7,764 bases of DNA, from NCBI GenBank assembly GCA_031551765.1, contig JAVBNC010000159.1, forward strand, positions 1 to 7,764. The letters are read 5' to 3'. Of the stretch, positions 1 through 5,463 are shown one piece after another. Position 1 is the first letter of the stretch; the number at the start of each line of letters is the position of its first letter. Source of the stretch: JAVBNC01 sp031551765. Lineage in GTDB: Bacteria > Desulfobacterota > Desulfovibrionia > Desulfovibrionales > Desulfovibrionaceae. The translations under genes and the position numbers were made by a program. Below the pieces are notes generated by a model. The model saw nothing but the letters and a program-made list of their open reading frames with translations. It did no database searches and was not told the origin of the DNA.

Positions 1-47
1 CCTGGTACCAATGGTACGCTTCCGTGGCCAGGCGCGTACCTCCTTTT
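1..47 (+). terminator. Possible hairpin/terminator of an upstream gene lying outside the window
   Basis: GGTACGC (13-19) can pair with GCGTACC (34-40), a perfect 7-bp stem with a 14-nt loop, followed by a short pyrimidine/T stretch (tccttttc, 41-48). A competing hairpin, GTACC-AAT-GGTAC (5-17), shares the same bases. This could be the terminator of a plus-strand gene to the left, but the T tract is weak and no gene end is visible, so the call is tentative. Confidence 0.2.
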
Positions 48-123
48 CACCCTCACGGTGGGCGTATTCTTTTGTTTTATTAAGAAATTGGGCCACAAAA
101 ACAGCGGCCGGGGCAAGAAAAAA

Positions 124-152
124 TTGACTCCGCGCTTTACCACGGCATCAAA
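124..152 (+). promoter_or_regulatory. Candidate sigma-70-type promoter for trmFO
   Basis: TTGACT (124-129) is a good -35 match. At a spacing of 17 nt it is followed by ATCAAA (147-152), only a poor -10 box. An A/T-rich stretch (about 65-125) lies immediately upstream, which is unusual in this GC-rich sequence and fits a promoter region. The -10 is weak and the distance to the trmFO start is short (about 20 nt), so this is a low-confidence suggestion. Confidence 0.2.
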
Positions 153-171
153 GAGCCGTATGAGAGGGGCC

Positions 172-1527
172 ATGCGTGACCATGAACCCCCTACTCCCAC
201 CGTGGCGATTATCGGCGGCGGCCTGGCCGGGTGCGAAGCCGCCCTGGCGCTGGCCCGGCGCGGCGTCGCCGTGACCCTGTTCGAAATGAAGCCCCAGCGC
301 TTTTCCCCGGCCCACGCCAGTGCGGACCTGGCGGAGCTGGTCTGTTCCAATTCCCTGCGTTCCGACGAACCGGACAGCGCCGTGGGCCTGCTCAAGCAGG
401 AACTGCGCGAACTGGGCAGCATCGTCATGGGCGCGGCGGAAGCCACCCGCGTGCCCGCGGGCAAGGCCCTGGCCGTGGACCGCGAGCTGTTCGGCGCGCA
501 CGTCACGCGCTGTATCGCGGAGGACCCGCGCATCACCCTGGTGCGCCGCGAAATCACGGACCTGGACGACCCGCTCCCGGAATGCCCGGCTCCCGCCACC
601 CTGGTCGTGGCCGCAGGTCCCCTGGCTTCCCCGGCGCTTTCCGAAAGCCTGGGCCGCCGCATCGGGGCGGAATCCCTCTACTTTTACGACGCCATCGCGC
701 CCATTGTGGCCGCCGAATCCGTGGACATGACCAAAGCCTTCTGGGGCGCGCGCTACCAGCCGGAAGACACGGACTACCTCAACTGCCCCATGAACAAGGA
801 CGAGTATTTCGCCTTTTACGAGGCCCTCCTCGCGGCGGAAAAGGTCAAGGCCAGGGACTTTGAGGCCGAACTGCATTTTGAGGGCTGCATGCCCATTGAA
901 GCCCTGGCGGAACGCGGCCCCAAGACCCTGACCTTTGGTTCGCTCAAGCCCGTGGGCTTCACGGACCCGCGCACCGGGCAGCGGCCCTGGGCGCTCCTCC
1001 AGCTCCGGGCGGAAACGCGCAACAAGAGCGCCTTCAACCTGGTGGGCTGCCAGACCAAGCTCACCTACCAGGCGCAAGCCAAAATTTTCCGCATGATTCC
1101 CGGTCTGGAACAGGCCGAATTTCTGCGTTTCGGCAGCATGCACCGCAACACCTTTGTCAACGCGCCCAAGGTGCTGGCCGAAGACCTTTCCCTGCGCGCC
1201 GATCCCCGCGTGTACCTGGCCGGGCAGATCACCGGCGTGGAAGGCTACGTGGAATCCGCCGCCTGCGGCCTGTGGGTGGGCCTTTCCCTGGCCGCCAAAC
1301 TGAACGGCCACCCCCTGCCGCCCCCGCCGCCGGAAAGCTCCCTGGGCGCGCTGCTGCGCCACCTGCAAAGCCCGGCCAAGCGCTTTCAGCCCTCAAACGT
1401 CCAGTTCGGCCTTATGCCCGAGCTGGGAGAAAAGGCCAAAAAGGCCGACAGAAAAGCGCTGTACGCGTCCAGAGCCAGAGACACGTTTCAGGGGTGGATG
1501 AAAGAGAATTTTGTCGAAGCCAGCTAA
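172..1527 (+). CDS. trmFO: TrmFO, methylenetetrahydrofolate--tRNA-(uracil-5-)-methyltransferase
   Basis: This FAD/folate enzyme makes 5-methyluridine at position 54 of the tRNA T-loop, taking the one-carbon unit from 5,10-methylene-THF and reducing power from NAD(P)H. It acts in the cytoplasm. The 451-residue product is normal length for the family. Visible hallmarks are the N-terminal dinucleotide-binding motif VAIIGGGLAG (residues 11-20), the TrmFO signature AELVCSNSLRSD with Cys58, the FEGCMPIE motif with Cys239, and the C-terminal FAD-contacting segment GQITGVEGYVESAACG from residue 351. Cys58 and Cys239 match by position the two functional cysteines known in the B. subtilis enzyme (Cys53, Cys226). 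The start at 172 was chosen because a GAGAGG purine run lies just upstream and the Rossmann motif then sits near residue 11. ATG at 160 (455 aa, preceded by AAAGAG) is also possible. The frame is open back to base 1, but that part looks unlike the family. The last codons and the stop overlap a dispersed repeat. Confidence 0.96.
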   Translation: MRDHEPPTPTVAIIGGGLAGCEAALALARRGVAVTLFEMKPQRFSPAHASADLAELVCSNSLRSDEPDSAVGLLKQELRELGSIVMGAAEATRVPAGKALAVDRELFGAHVTRCIAEDPRITLVRREITDLDDPLPECPAPATLVVAAGPLASPALSESLGRRIGAESLYFYDAIAPIVAAESVDMTKAFWGARYQPEDTDYLNCPMNKDEYFAFYEALLAAEKVKARDFEAELHFEGCMPIEALAERGPKTLTFGSLKPVGFTDPRTGQRPWALLQLRAETRNKSAFNLVGCQTKLTYQAQAKIFRMIPGLEQAEFLRFGSMHRNTFVNAPKVLAEDLSLRADPRVYLAGQITGVEGYVESAACGLWVGLSLAAKLNGHPLPPPPPESSLGALLRHLQSPAKRFQPSNVQFGLMPELGEKAKKADRKALYASRARDTFQGWMKENFVEAS

Positions 1528-1600
1528 GAGTGAGAGCAGGGCTCTGCCCTGCACCCGCCAAGGGCTGACGCCCCTGGACCCCGTTCAGGGTGACTAAAAG
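1511..1600 (+). repeat. Dispersed palindromic repeat family A, copy 1 (full)
   Basis: This is a two-hairpin element straddling the trmFO stop codon. Hairpin 1 is GCAGGGC-TCT-GCCCTGC (1536-1552, perfect 7 bp). Hairpin 2 is CCAAGGGC-tgac-GCCCCTGG (1558-1577, 7 of 8 pairs). A tail, gttcagggtgactaaaag, follows at 1583-1600. The first 48 bases match 43 of 48 positions of the reverse complement of 4603-4650, and the tail matches 16 of 18 bases of 4483-4500. Each copy lies at the 3' end of a gene and in its orientation, so a role in transcript ends is plausible. There is no T run after either hairpin, so it is not a classical intrinsic terminator. Confidence 0.75.
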
Positions 1601-1601
1601 A

Positions 1602-1633
1602 ATGGTGCGCATCTGCTGTTCCATTCGCACCAT
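1602..1633. repeat. Inverted repeat with 16-nt spacer
   Basis: ATGGTGCG (1602-1609) and CGCACCAT (1626-1633) are a perfect 8-bp inverted repeat separated by 16 nt. The spacer contains CCATTC (1621-1626), which can pair instead with GAATGG (1600-1605), so two alternative folds share the left arm. It could be an operator or an RNA hairpin. Nothing in the sequence decides between these. Confidence 0.45.
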
Positions 1634-1679
1634 GGCGCTCACATACTGGCGTGTACTGGCTTGATAAACAAAAAAGGCG

Positions 1680-1900
1680 GTGTCCGTAATTATACGGGGC
1701 CGCTCCATAAAAGAGAAACGGCCTTCCCCGGTGTCAGCACAACCCGCCCCACAGGACGTGGGGCTGCGGAGCGGCGGAGAGCCAGAACAACAGAGGACTA
1801 AGGGCACTGAGCCGGCGGTCGCGCCCGCCGGCGGCTTACATGCCCTGCACAACATCCCGCCGCGAGAGGCCGCGTCCGCCAGGAAGGCGGACCGGCCGTC
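1680..1900 (+). promoter_or_regulatory. Highly structured leader upstream of the EamA gene (candidate regulatory RNA)
   Basis: Five stem-loops can be drawn in this non-coding stretch. They are CCGTA-atta-TACGG (1684-1697); GGCCG/CGGCC (1698-1702 with 1719-1723); GCCCCAC-aggac-GTGGGGC (1746-1764, perfect 7 bp); AGGGCA/TGCCCT (1801-1806 with 1841-1846) enclosing GCCGGCGG-tcgcgc-CCGCCGGC (1811-1832, perfect 8 bp); and a 12-bp stem 1868-1897 (GGCCG, one bulged C, GTCCGCC, loop AGGAA, then GGCGGACCGGCC). CGTCCGC (1873-1879) can alternatively pair with GCGGACG (1908-1914), which is followed directly by TTTT. I could not match it to the guanidine, cobalamin, SAM/SAH, ZTP or fluoride riboswitch consensus elements. 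High GC makes hairpins easy to find, so a functional RNA is a hypothesis. Confidence 0.4.
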
Positions 1901-1949
1901 ATCCGAAGCGGACGTTTTCCCTTCCCGCGGCCGCCGGAGGCATTCTCCC

Positions 1950-2363
1950 ATGTGGAAAGTATACGCGCTGCTGTCCGCCCTGTTCGCCGCCCTTACCGCC
2001 GTGTTCTCCAAACTGGGCGTCAAGGACGTGGACTCCAACCTGGCCACGGCCATCCGGGTGGGATTCATTCTGATGCTGACCTGGGGCATTGCGTTGGGCA
2101 CGGGCGCCGTCAAGGAACTACGGGCCCTGAGCGGGACCACCTGGGGTTTTCTGGCGCTTTCCGCCGTGGCTACCGGCGCGTCCTGGCTGTTCTATTTCAA
2201 GGCGCTTCAGATCGGGGACGTGTCCAAAGTCGCGCCGCTGGACAAACTCAGCGTGCCCATAGCCATGTGCATCGCCATGATCTTTCTGGGCGAGCCGGTC
2301 AGCCCTAAGACTATTCTGGGCGGCGGGCTGATTACCCTGGGTTCGCTGGTGCTGCTGTGGTAG
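1950..2363 (+). CDS. Single-domain EamA/DMT-superfamily membrane protein
   Basis: The product is 137 residues, predicted to be an inner-membrane protein of the drug/metabolite transporter superfamily with one EamA unit instead of the usual two. Such half-size proteins are thought to work as dimers. Hydrophobic segments are visible at about residues 3-20, 33-50, 64-83, 99-113 and 119-136. The stretch WLFYFKALQIGDVSKVAPLD (79-98), followed by the FLGEPVS...GGGLITLGS ending, is typical of EamA C-terminal halves. The substrate cannot be read from the sequence. The ATG at 1950 was chosen for its clear GGAGG (1936-1940) at 9-nt spacing and because the preceding in-frame residues are polar and low-complexity, unlike a membrane protein. 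It lies 143 bp before cstA on the same strand, so co-transcription is possible but not shown. Its leader is unusually structured. Confidence 0.85.
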   Translation: MWKVYALLSALFAALTAVFSKLGVKDVDSNLATAIRVGFILMLTWGIALGTGAVKELRALSGTTWGFLALSAVATGASWLFYFKALQIGDVSKVAPLDKLSVPIAMCIAMIFLGEPVSPKTILGGGLITLGSLVLLW

Positions 2364-2370
2364 CGGGGGA

Positions 2371-2408
2371 CGCGCCTCGTTATGCTGACGGCGGCGCGGC
2401 TTTCTTTT
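2371..2408 (+). terminator. Weak candidate terminator after the EamA gene
   Basis: CGCGCC (2371-2376) pairs with GGCGCG (2393-2398) across a 16-nt loop, followed by a T-rich run (tttctttt, 2401-2408) that starts two bases after the stem. It lies a few bases after the EamA stop codon. The stem is short and the loop long, so the hairpin may only partly terminate, leaving read-through into cstA possible. Confidence 0.3.
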
Positions 2409-2506
2409 CCCCTCTCGTTGCCATTTCCGCGCGCCGGGCGTAGGCTGGCCGAGTCCGCACGGCTTTTCCGCCCTGCAGTCTTACCCTTCTCAGAAAGAGA
2501 CGCGCT

Positions 2507-4288
2507 ATGAACATCCTATTCATGCTTTTGCTCTCCGTGGGCATTTTTCTGCTCGGGGCGAGAATTTACGGACGCCTGACGGCCAAATGGCTGGGGGAAG
2601 ACCCCGACCGGGCCACGCCCGCCGAAGAAATGAACGACGGCAAGGACTACGTGCCCACCAAGTTCAATATCCTGTTCGGGCACCATTTTTCCGCCATTGC
2701 CGGGGCCGGGCCCATTGTGGGGCCCACAGTGGCCATTCTGTTCGGGTATCTGCCGGTCTGGCTGTGGATTCTGGTGGGGTCCGTACTTATCGGGGCGGTA
2801 CACGATTTCGCGTCACTCTTCGTCAGCATCCGGGAAAAGGGCCGCTCCATAGCGGAAGTCACGCGCGGCGCGCTGGGCGGCACGGGCTTTTTCCTGTTCA
2901 TCTGCTTTTCCATTCTGCTGCTGGTGCTGGTGACCTCCGCCTTTCTGTCCATGACCGTGCAGGCGCTGACCAGCACCGCGCCCCTGGACCTTCTGGGCCT
3001 GCCCGCCGACCAGAGCCTGCTGCACACCGTAGAACGGGGCGGCGCGCTGCACGGCATCATAGGCGGCATTGCTTCCACCTCGGTTATCGTCATCACTCTG
3101 TTCGCGCCGCTGCTGGGGTATTTTCTGTATAAGCGCAATATGAACATGGCCTTGGGCTACGTGCTGGCCGCCATTGTGGCCTTCGCATCCATCCGGGCGG
3201 GCATGCTGCTGCCGGTGACGGCCAACCCCAAAGTCTGGATGCTCATTCTCGCCGTGTATGTCACTCTGGCTTCCGGCCTGCCGGTGTGGCTCATTCTGCA
3301 GCCGCGCGACTTTATCAACGTGCAGATTCTGTACGTGGGCATTCTGGGCATTTTCGCCGTGGTGGTGGCCGGCGGCCTGCAGGGCATACAGGTGCAGACG
3401 CCCGCCCTGGCTATTGAGGCGGGCAGCGCCAAGCTGGACTTTATCTGGCCCTTTTTGTTCATTACCGTGGCTTGCGGCGCGGTTTCCGGGTTCCATTCCC
3501 TGGTTTCCACGGGCACCACGTCCAAGCAGCTGGCCAGGGAAGGCCAGGCCCGGAAAATAGGCTACAACGCCATGATTCTGGAAGGCATTCTGGCCACCGG
3601 CACGGTGCTGGTGGTCTGCGCGGCCCTGTCCCAGGCGGAATACATGCGTCTGGTCTGGCCGGACCCCGGCATGGGCGCGTCCAACCCCATTCTGGCCTTT
3701 GCGCTGAGCATGGGCCTGATGCTGCAGAAAACCCTGGGCATTCCCGCGCACTATGGCACGGTGTTCGGCATTCTGATGGTGGAAGGCTTTGTGGTCACCA
3801 CCCTGGACGCGGCGGTGCGCCTGAACCGCTACCTGTTCGAGGAACTCTGGAGCGTGCTGTTCAAGGGCGCGGGACCGGCCTTTATCCACGCCGCGTGGTT
3901 CAACTCCGGCCTTTCCGTGCTGCTCATGCTCTGGCTGGCCTGGAACAACGCCTTTACCGCGCTGTGGCCGCTTTTCGCCACCACCAACCAGCTGCTGGCC
4001 GCGCTCACTCTGCTGGCCGTGTCTTCCTGGCTTTTGCAGCGCCGCCGCCAGGCCTGGTTCACCATCATTCCGGCGGTATTCATGGTGTTGACCACCATCG
4101 CGGCCCTTCTTCTGCTGCTGCGCAAATTCATCACGCAATTACAAAGCGGCGCGGCCATATCCGGCCCCCTGACCCTGCTGGTCATGGACCTGCTCTGCCT
4201 GGGCCTGGCCATGGGCGTGGTCTACCTGGCGGTAAAGAAATTCGGAAGGTTCCGGGAGGGCACGACGGCGGAAGTTCAGGGAGATTAG
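2507..4288 (+). CDS. cstA: CstA-family carbon starvation protein (pyruvate/peptide-type transporter)
   Basis: The product is a 593-residue polytopic inner-membrane carrier. Family members import pyruvate (BtsT and CstA of E. coli) or are linked to peptide uptake under carbon limitation. The exact substrate here is not readable. Family signatures are clear: GHHFSAIAGAGPIVGP from residue 58, GFHSLVSTGTTSKQ from 328 followed by the ARKIGYNAMILEG segment, TTLDAAVRLNRY near 430, and LWPLFATTNQLLAALTLL from 486. Hydrophobic stretches run along almost the whole length, starting at residues 3-20. It is closer in length to shorter homologues of the B. subtilis type than to E. coli CstA (701 aa). The start is supported by AAAGAGA (2494-2500), 6 nt upstream. 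For a pyruvate/lactate-using sulfate reducer a pyruvate carrier would make sense, but that is inference. A hairpin with TTTT follows the gene, and the gene converges on the hydrolase. Confidence 0.94.
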   Translation: MNILFMLLLSVGIFLLGARIYGRLTAKWLGEDPDRATPAEEMNDGKDYVPTKFNILFGHHFSAIAGAGPIVGPTVAILFGYLPVWLWILVGSVLIGAVHDFASLFVSIREKGRSIAEVTRGALGGTGFFLFICFSILLLVLVTSAFLSMTVQALTSTAPLDLLGLPADQSLLHTVERGGALHGIIGGIASTSVIVITLFAPLLGYFLYKRNMNMALGYVLAAIVAFASIRAGMLLPVTANPKVWMLILAVYVTLASGLPVWLILQPRDFINVQILYVGILGIFAVVVAGGLQGIQVQTPALAIEAGSAKLDFIWPFLFITVACGAVSGFHSLVSTGTTSKQLAREGQARKIGYNAMILEGILATGTVLVVCAALSQAEYMRLVWPDPGMGASNPILAFALSMGLMLQKTLGIPAHYGTVFGILMVEGFVVTTLDAAVRLNRYLFEELWSVLFKGAGPAFIHAAWFNSGLSVLLMLWLAWNNAFTALWPLFATTNQLLAALTLLAVSSWLLQRRRQAWFTIIPAVFMVLTTIAALLLLLRKFITQLQSGAAISGPLTLLVMDLLCLGLAMGVVYLAVKKFGRFREGTTAEVQGD

Positions 4289-4316
4289 TTGTCGAAGTCA
4301 ATAGATGGCATGCCTC

Positions 4317-4346
4317 CGGCGGCCAAAGAGGGCTCCGCCGCCTTTT
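4317..4346 (+). terminator. Probable intrinsic terminator of cstA
   Basis: CGGCGG (4317-4322) and CCGCCG (4335-4340) form a perfect 6-bp stem with a 12-nt loop. After two C residues comes TTTT (4343-4346). It sits about 30 nt after the cstA stop codon, the expected place. The U tract is short, so efficiency is uncertain. Confidence 0.45.
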
Positions 4347-4355
4347 ATCCGCTCC

Positions 4356-4383
4356 GGGGCCGGTAAGATGCGCGACCGGCCCC
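4356..4383. repeat. Perfect 9-bp inverted repeat in the cstA/hydrolase convergent gap
   Basis: GGGGCCGGT (4356-4364) and ACCGGCCCC (4375-4383) are perfectly complementary around a 10-nt loop. It lies ten bases beyond the likely cstA terminator and has no T tract on either side. It may be a second structural barrier between the convergent genes or a remnant of another repeat. The following stretch to about 4450 holds only a short hairpin (CCCTC-tcc-GAGGG near 4430-4442). Confidence 0.5.
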
Positions 4384-4449
4384 TGCGCTCAATGGCCCTG
4401 GCGGGCCTGGCCTGCGCTACGCTTCGGCCCTCTCCGAGGGTATAAGGAA

Positions 4450-4500
4450 CTCACCCACCAAGGGGCGCGCCCCTTGGAACCCATTCAGGGTGACTGAAAG
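4450..4500 (+). repeat. Dispersed repeat family A, copy 2 (partial, same orientation as copy 1)
   Basis: The core is the perfect 20-bp palindrome CCAAGGGGCGCGCCCCTTGG (4458-4477), equivalent to hairpin 2 of the copy after trmFO. It is followed by attcagggtgactgaaag (4483-4500), which differs from the copy 1 tail at 2 of 18 bases. The first hairpin of the family (GCAGGGC/GCCCTGC) is missing here. The element lies downstream of cstA in the cstA orientation, and faces the inverted copy 3. Confidence 0.7.
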
Positions 4501-4570
4501 GATAGGTTACTCGAAGCGCTCCCCCTGTGTCCGAACTTGTTCACATACTCACCGTGCGCGAATCGTACCC

Positions 4571-4650
4571 CTGTCGTGGGGTCAAGGGGGCTCAGCCCCC
4601 TTGCGGGTGCAGGGCAGCGCCCTGCTCTCACTCTTGGATGGATTCGACAG
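4571..4650 (-). repeat. Dispersed repeat family A, copy 3 (inverted, after the hydrolase gene)
   Basis: Read on the minus strand it begins shortly after the hydrolase stop and carries both hairpins. These are GCAGGGC-agc-GCCCTGC (4609-4625, perfect 7 bp) and CAAGGGGGC-tca-GCCCCCTTG (4583-4603, perfect 9 bp), both as written on the plus strand. From 4650 down to 4603 it matches the start of copy 1 at 43 of 48 positions. The stem of hairpin 2 differs in sequence from copies 1 and 2 yet stays fully paired, which suggests selection on base pairing or a family of related palindromes. The tail module of copies 1 and 2 is not recognisable here. Confidence 0.72.
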
Positions 4651-4662
4651 CTAACAAAAAAA

Positions 4663-5421
4663 CTAACCCAGACGCCCTTCCGCCGCTTCCAGAGCGAAAC
4701 GCGTCACTGCCGCTGCCACCAGTTCTTTGGTTTCCCGGTGGGTGGTCAGAAGGTGCCTGCTGGTCACGTTTTCCTCTATGGCCGTCAGTTGTACAGTTAC
4801 GTGGCGGGAAGAGACGCCCCGGGCTATTTCCCAGGCGTTATCCGGGTAGGTCAGCCTGTCCCGCCGGTCGTGCATGATGAGCAGCGGTGCGGTAATTTTG
4901 GGCAGTTCGTGACGCGTTGCGTCCGTGCCCCGTTTCAGGCTGAGCAGCTGGGGCGGGCAAAGCACGCCTTCGTAGCCCCGCCAAGGCGCTATGGCGCGGG
5001 ATTCCGGCTTGGTGATCTTGCCGGGCAGGGTCGGCCTGTATTTCGCGAACAGGGACAGGGCCAGCAGACGCCAGTCCCGCACCTGCCAGGGGATGAGCCG
5101 GAACACGAACACCGGGGTCGCCAGCGTGGCCGCCCCGGCCAGGGGAAAACGCGCCGCCAGGGAAAGGGCCAGCGTGCCGCCCATGGAAAGGCCCACGGCC
5201 AGCACGCGCTTGTGTTCGGCCGCCAGTTCGCGGTATGCCTGTTCAGAGGCGGCCCGCCAGTCGTCAAACCCGGTGCGCTGGAACTCCTCCACCGTGCTGC
5301 CGTGGCCCGGCAGGCACAGGTTGCGCACCGTGAACCCCACCTCGCGCAGGGGGGCTTCCAGCGGCTCCATTTCAAAGGGCGTGCCGCCGAACCCGTGAAG
5401 CAACAAGCAAGCCGCGTCCAT
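4663..5421 (-). CDS. Alpha/beta-hydrolase, carboxylesterase/monoglyceride-lipase-like
   Basis: The product is a 252-residue cytoplasmic serine hydrolase. It has the order expected of small carboxylesterases such as Geobacillus Est30: the oxyanion-side LLLHGFGGTP (6-15), LPGHG (37-41), the nucleophile elbow VGLSMGG with Ser79, the acid in HDRRDRLTYPDNA (Asp188), and the final His in SRHLLTT (His223). The triad is therefore complete. No signal peptide or lipobox is seen. The substrate is unknown; short-chain esters or monoacylglycerols are typical for relatives. The start at 5421 is supported by GGAG (minus strand 5430-5427) with a 5-nt spacer and by the HGFGG motif falling at its usual position close to the N-terminus. 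It is divergent from mtaD with 42 bp between the start codons, and converges on cstA. The minus-strand frame stays open far upstream, but that part is antisense to mtaD and not family-like. Confidence 0.88.
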   Translation of the reverse strand: MDAACLLLHGFGGTPFEMEPLEAPLREVGFTVRNLCLPGHGSTVEEFQRTGFDDWRAASEQAYRELAAEHKRVLAVGLSMGGTLALSLAARFPLAGAATLATPVFVFRLIPWQVRDWRLLALSLFAKYRPTLPGKITKPESRAIAPWRGYEGVLCPPQLLSLKRGTDATRHELPKITAPLLIMHDRRDRLTYPDNAWEIARGVSSRHVTVQLTAIEENVTSRHLLTTHRETKELVAAAVTRFALEAAEGRLG

Positions 5422-5463
5422 ACACACTCCGTTTGCGCGTTGGCCGCGCACAAGGAACAGACC
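5422..5463. promoter_or_regulatory. Compact divergent intergenic region, hydrolase (-) / mtaD (+)
   Basis: Only 42 bp separate the two start codons. It contains a ribosome binding site for each gene: GGAG on the minus strand at 5430-5427 and AAGGAA on the plus strand at 5452-5457. No convincing -10/-35 pair fits in what is left, so at least one promoter must lie inside the opposite coding region, or the two promoters overlap. Coordinated or mutually exclusive expression is possible. Confidence 0.5.

Noticed and set aside
148..1368. Long antisense open frame (about 406 codons) across trmFO
   Set aside because: The product is rich in His, Gly, Gln and Arg with no domain-like pattern, as expected of the complement of a GC-rich gene. 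The sense frame encodes an unmistakable TrmFO.
1647..1666. Sigma-54-type promoter (TGGC...GGCTTGA)
   Set aside because: Spacing between the GG and GC elements is one base short and the TTGC box is absent.
1680..1900. Known riboswitch classes (guanidine I-III, cobalamin, SAM/SAH, ZTP, fluoride)
   Set aside because: Only isolated short resemblances, such as an AGGACG loop and a GGCACTG string. None of the full conserved cores is present in order.
1680..1949. N-terminal extension of the EamA protein by 90 residues
   Set aside because: The residues are polar, Pro/Arg/Ala-rich and unlike a membrane protein. A clear GGAGG precedes the ATG at 1950.
2813..4138. Long antisense open frame (about 441 codons) across cstA
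   Set aside because: The same low-complexity His/Gly/Gln-rich shadow composition. The sense strand carries all CstA signatures.
4500..4600. tRNA-like sequence around GCGCGAATCGTACC
   Set aside because: No acceptor stem, no D-arm and no proper TTCGAATC T-loop can be assembled around it.
4537..5463. Extension of mtaD by about 309 codons upstream
   Set aside because: The extension is antisense to the alpha/beta-hydrolase gene and has no family similarity. The start at 5464 has a ribosome binding site and gives normal family length.
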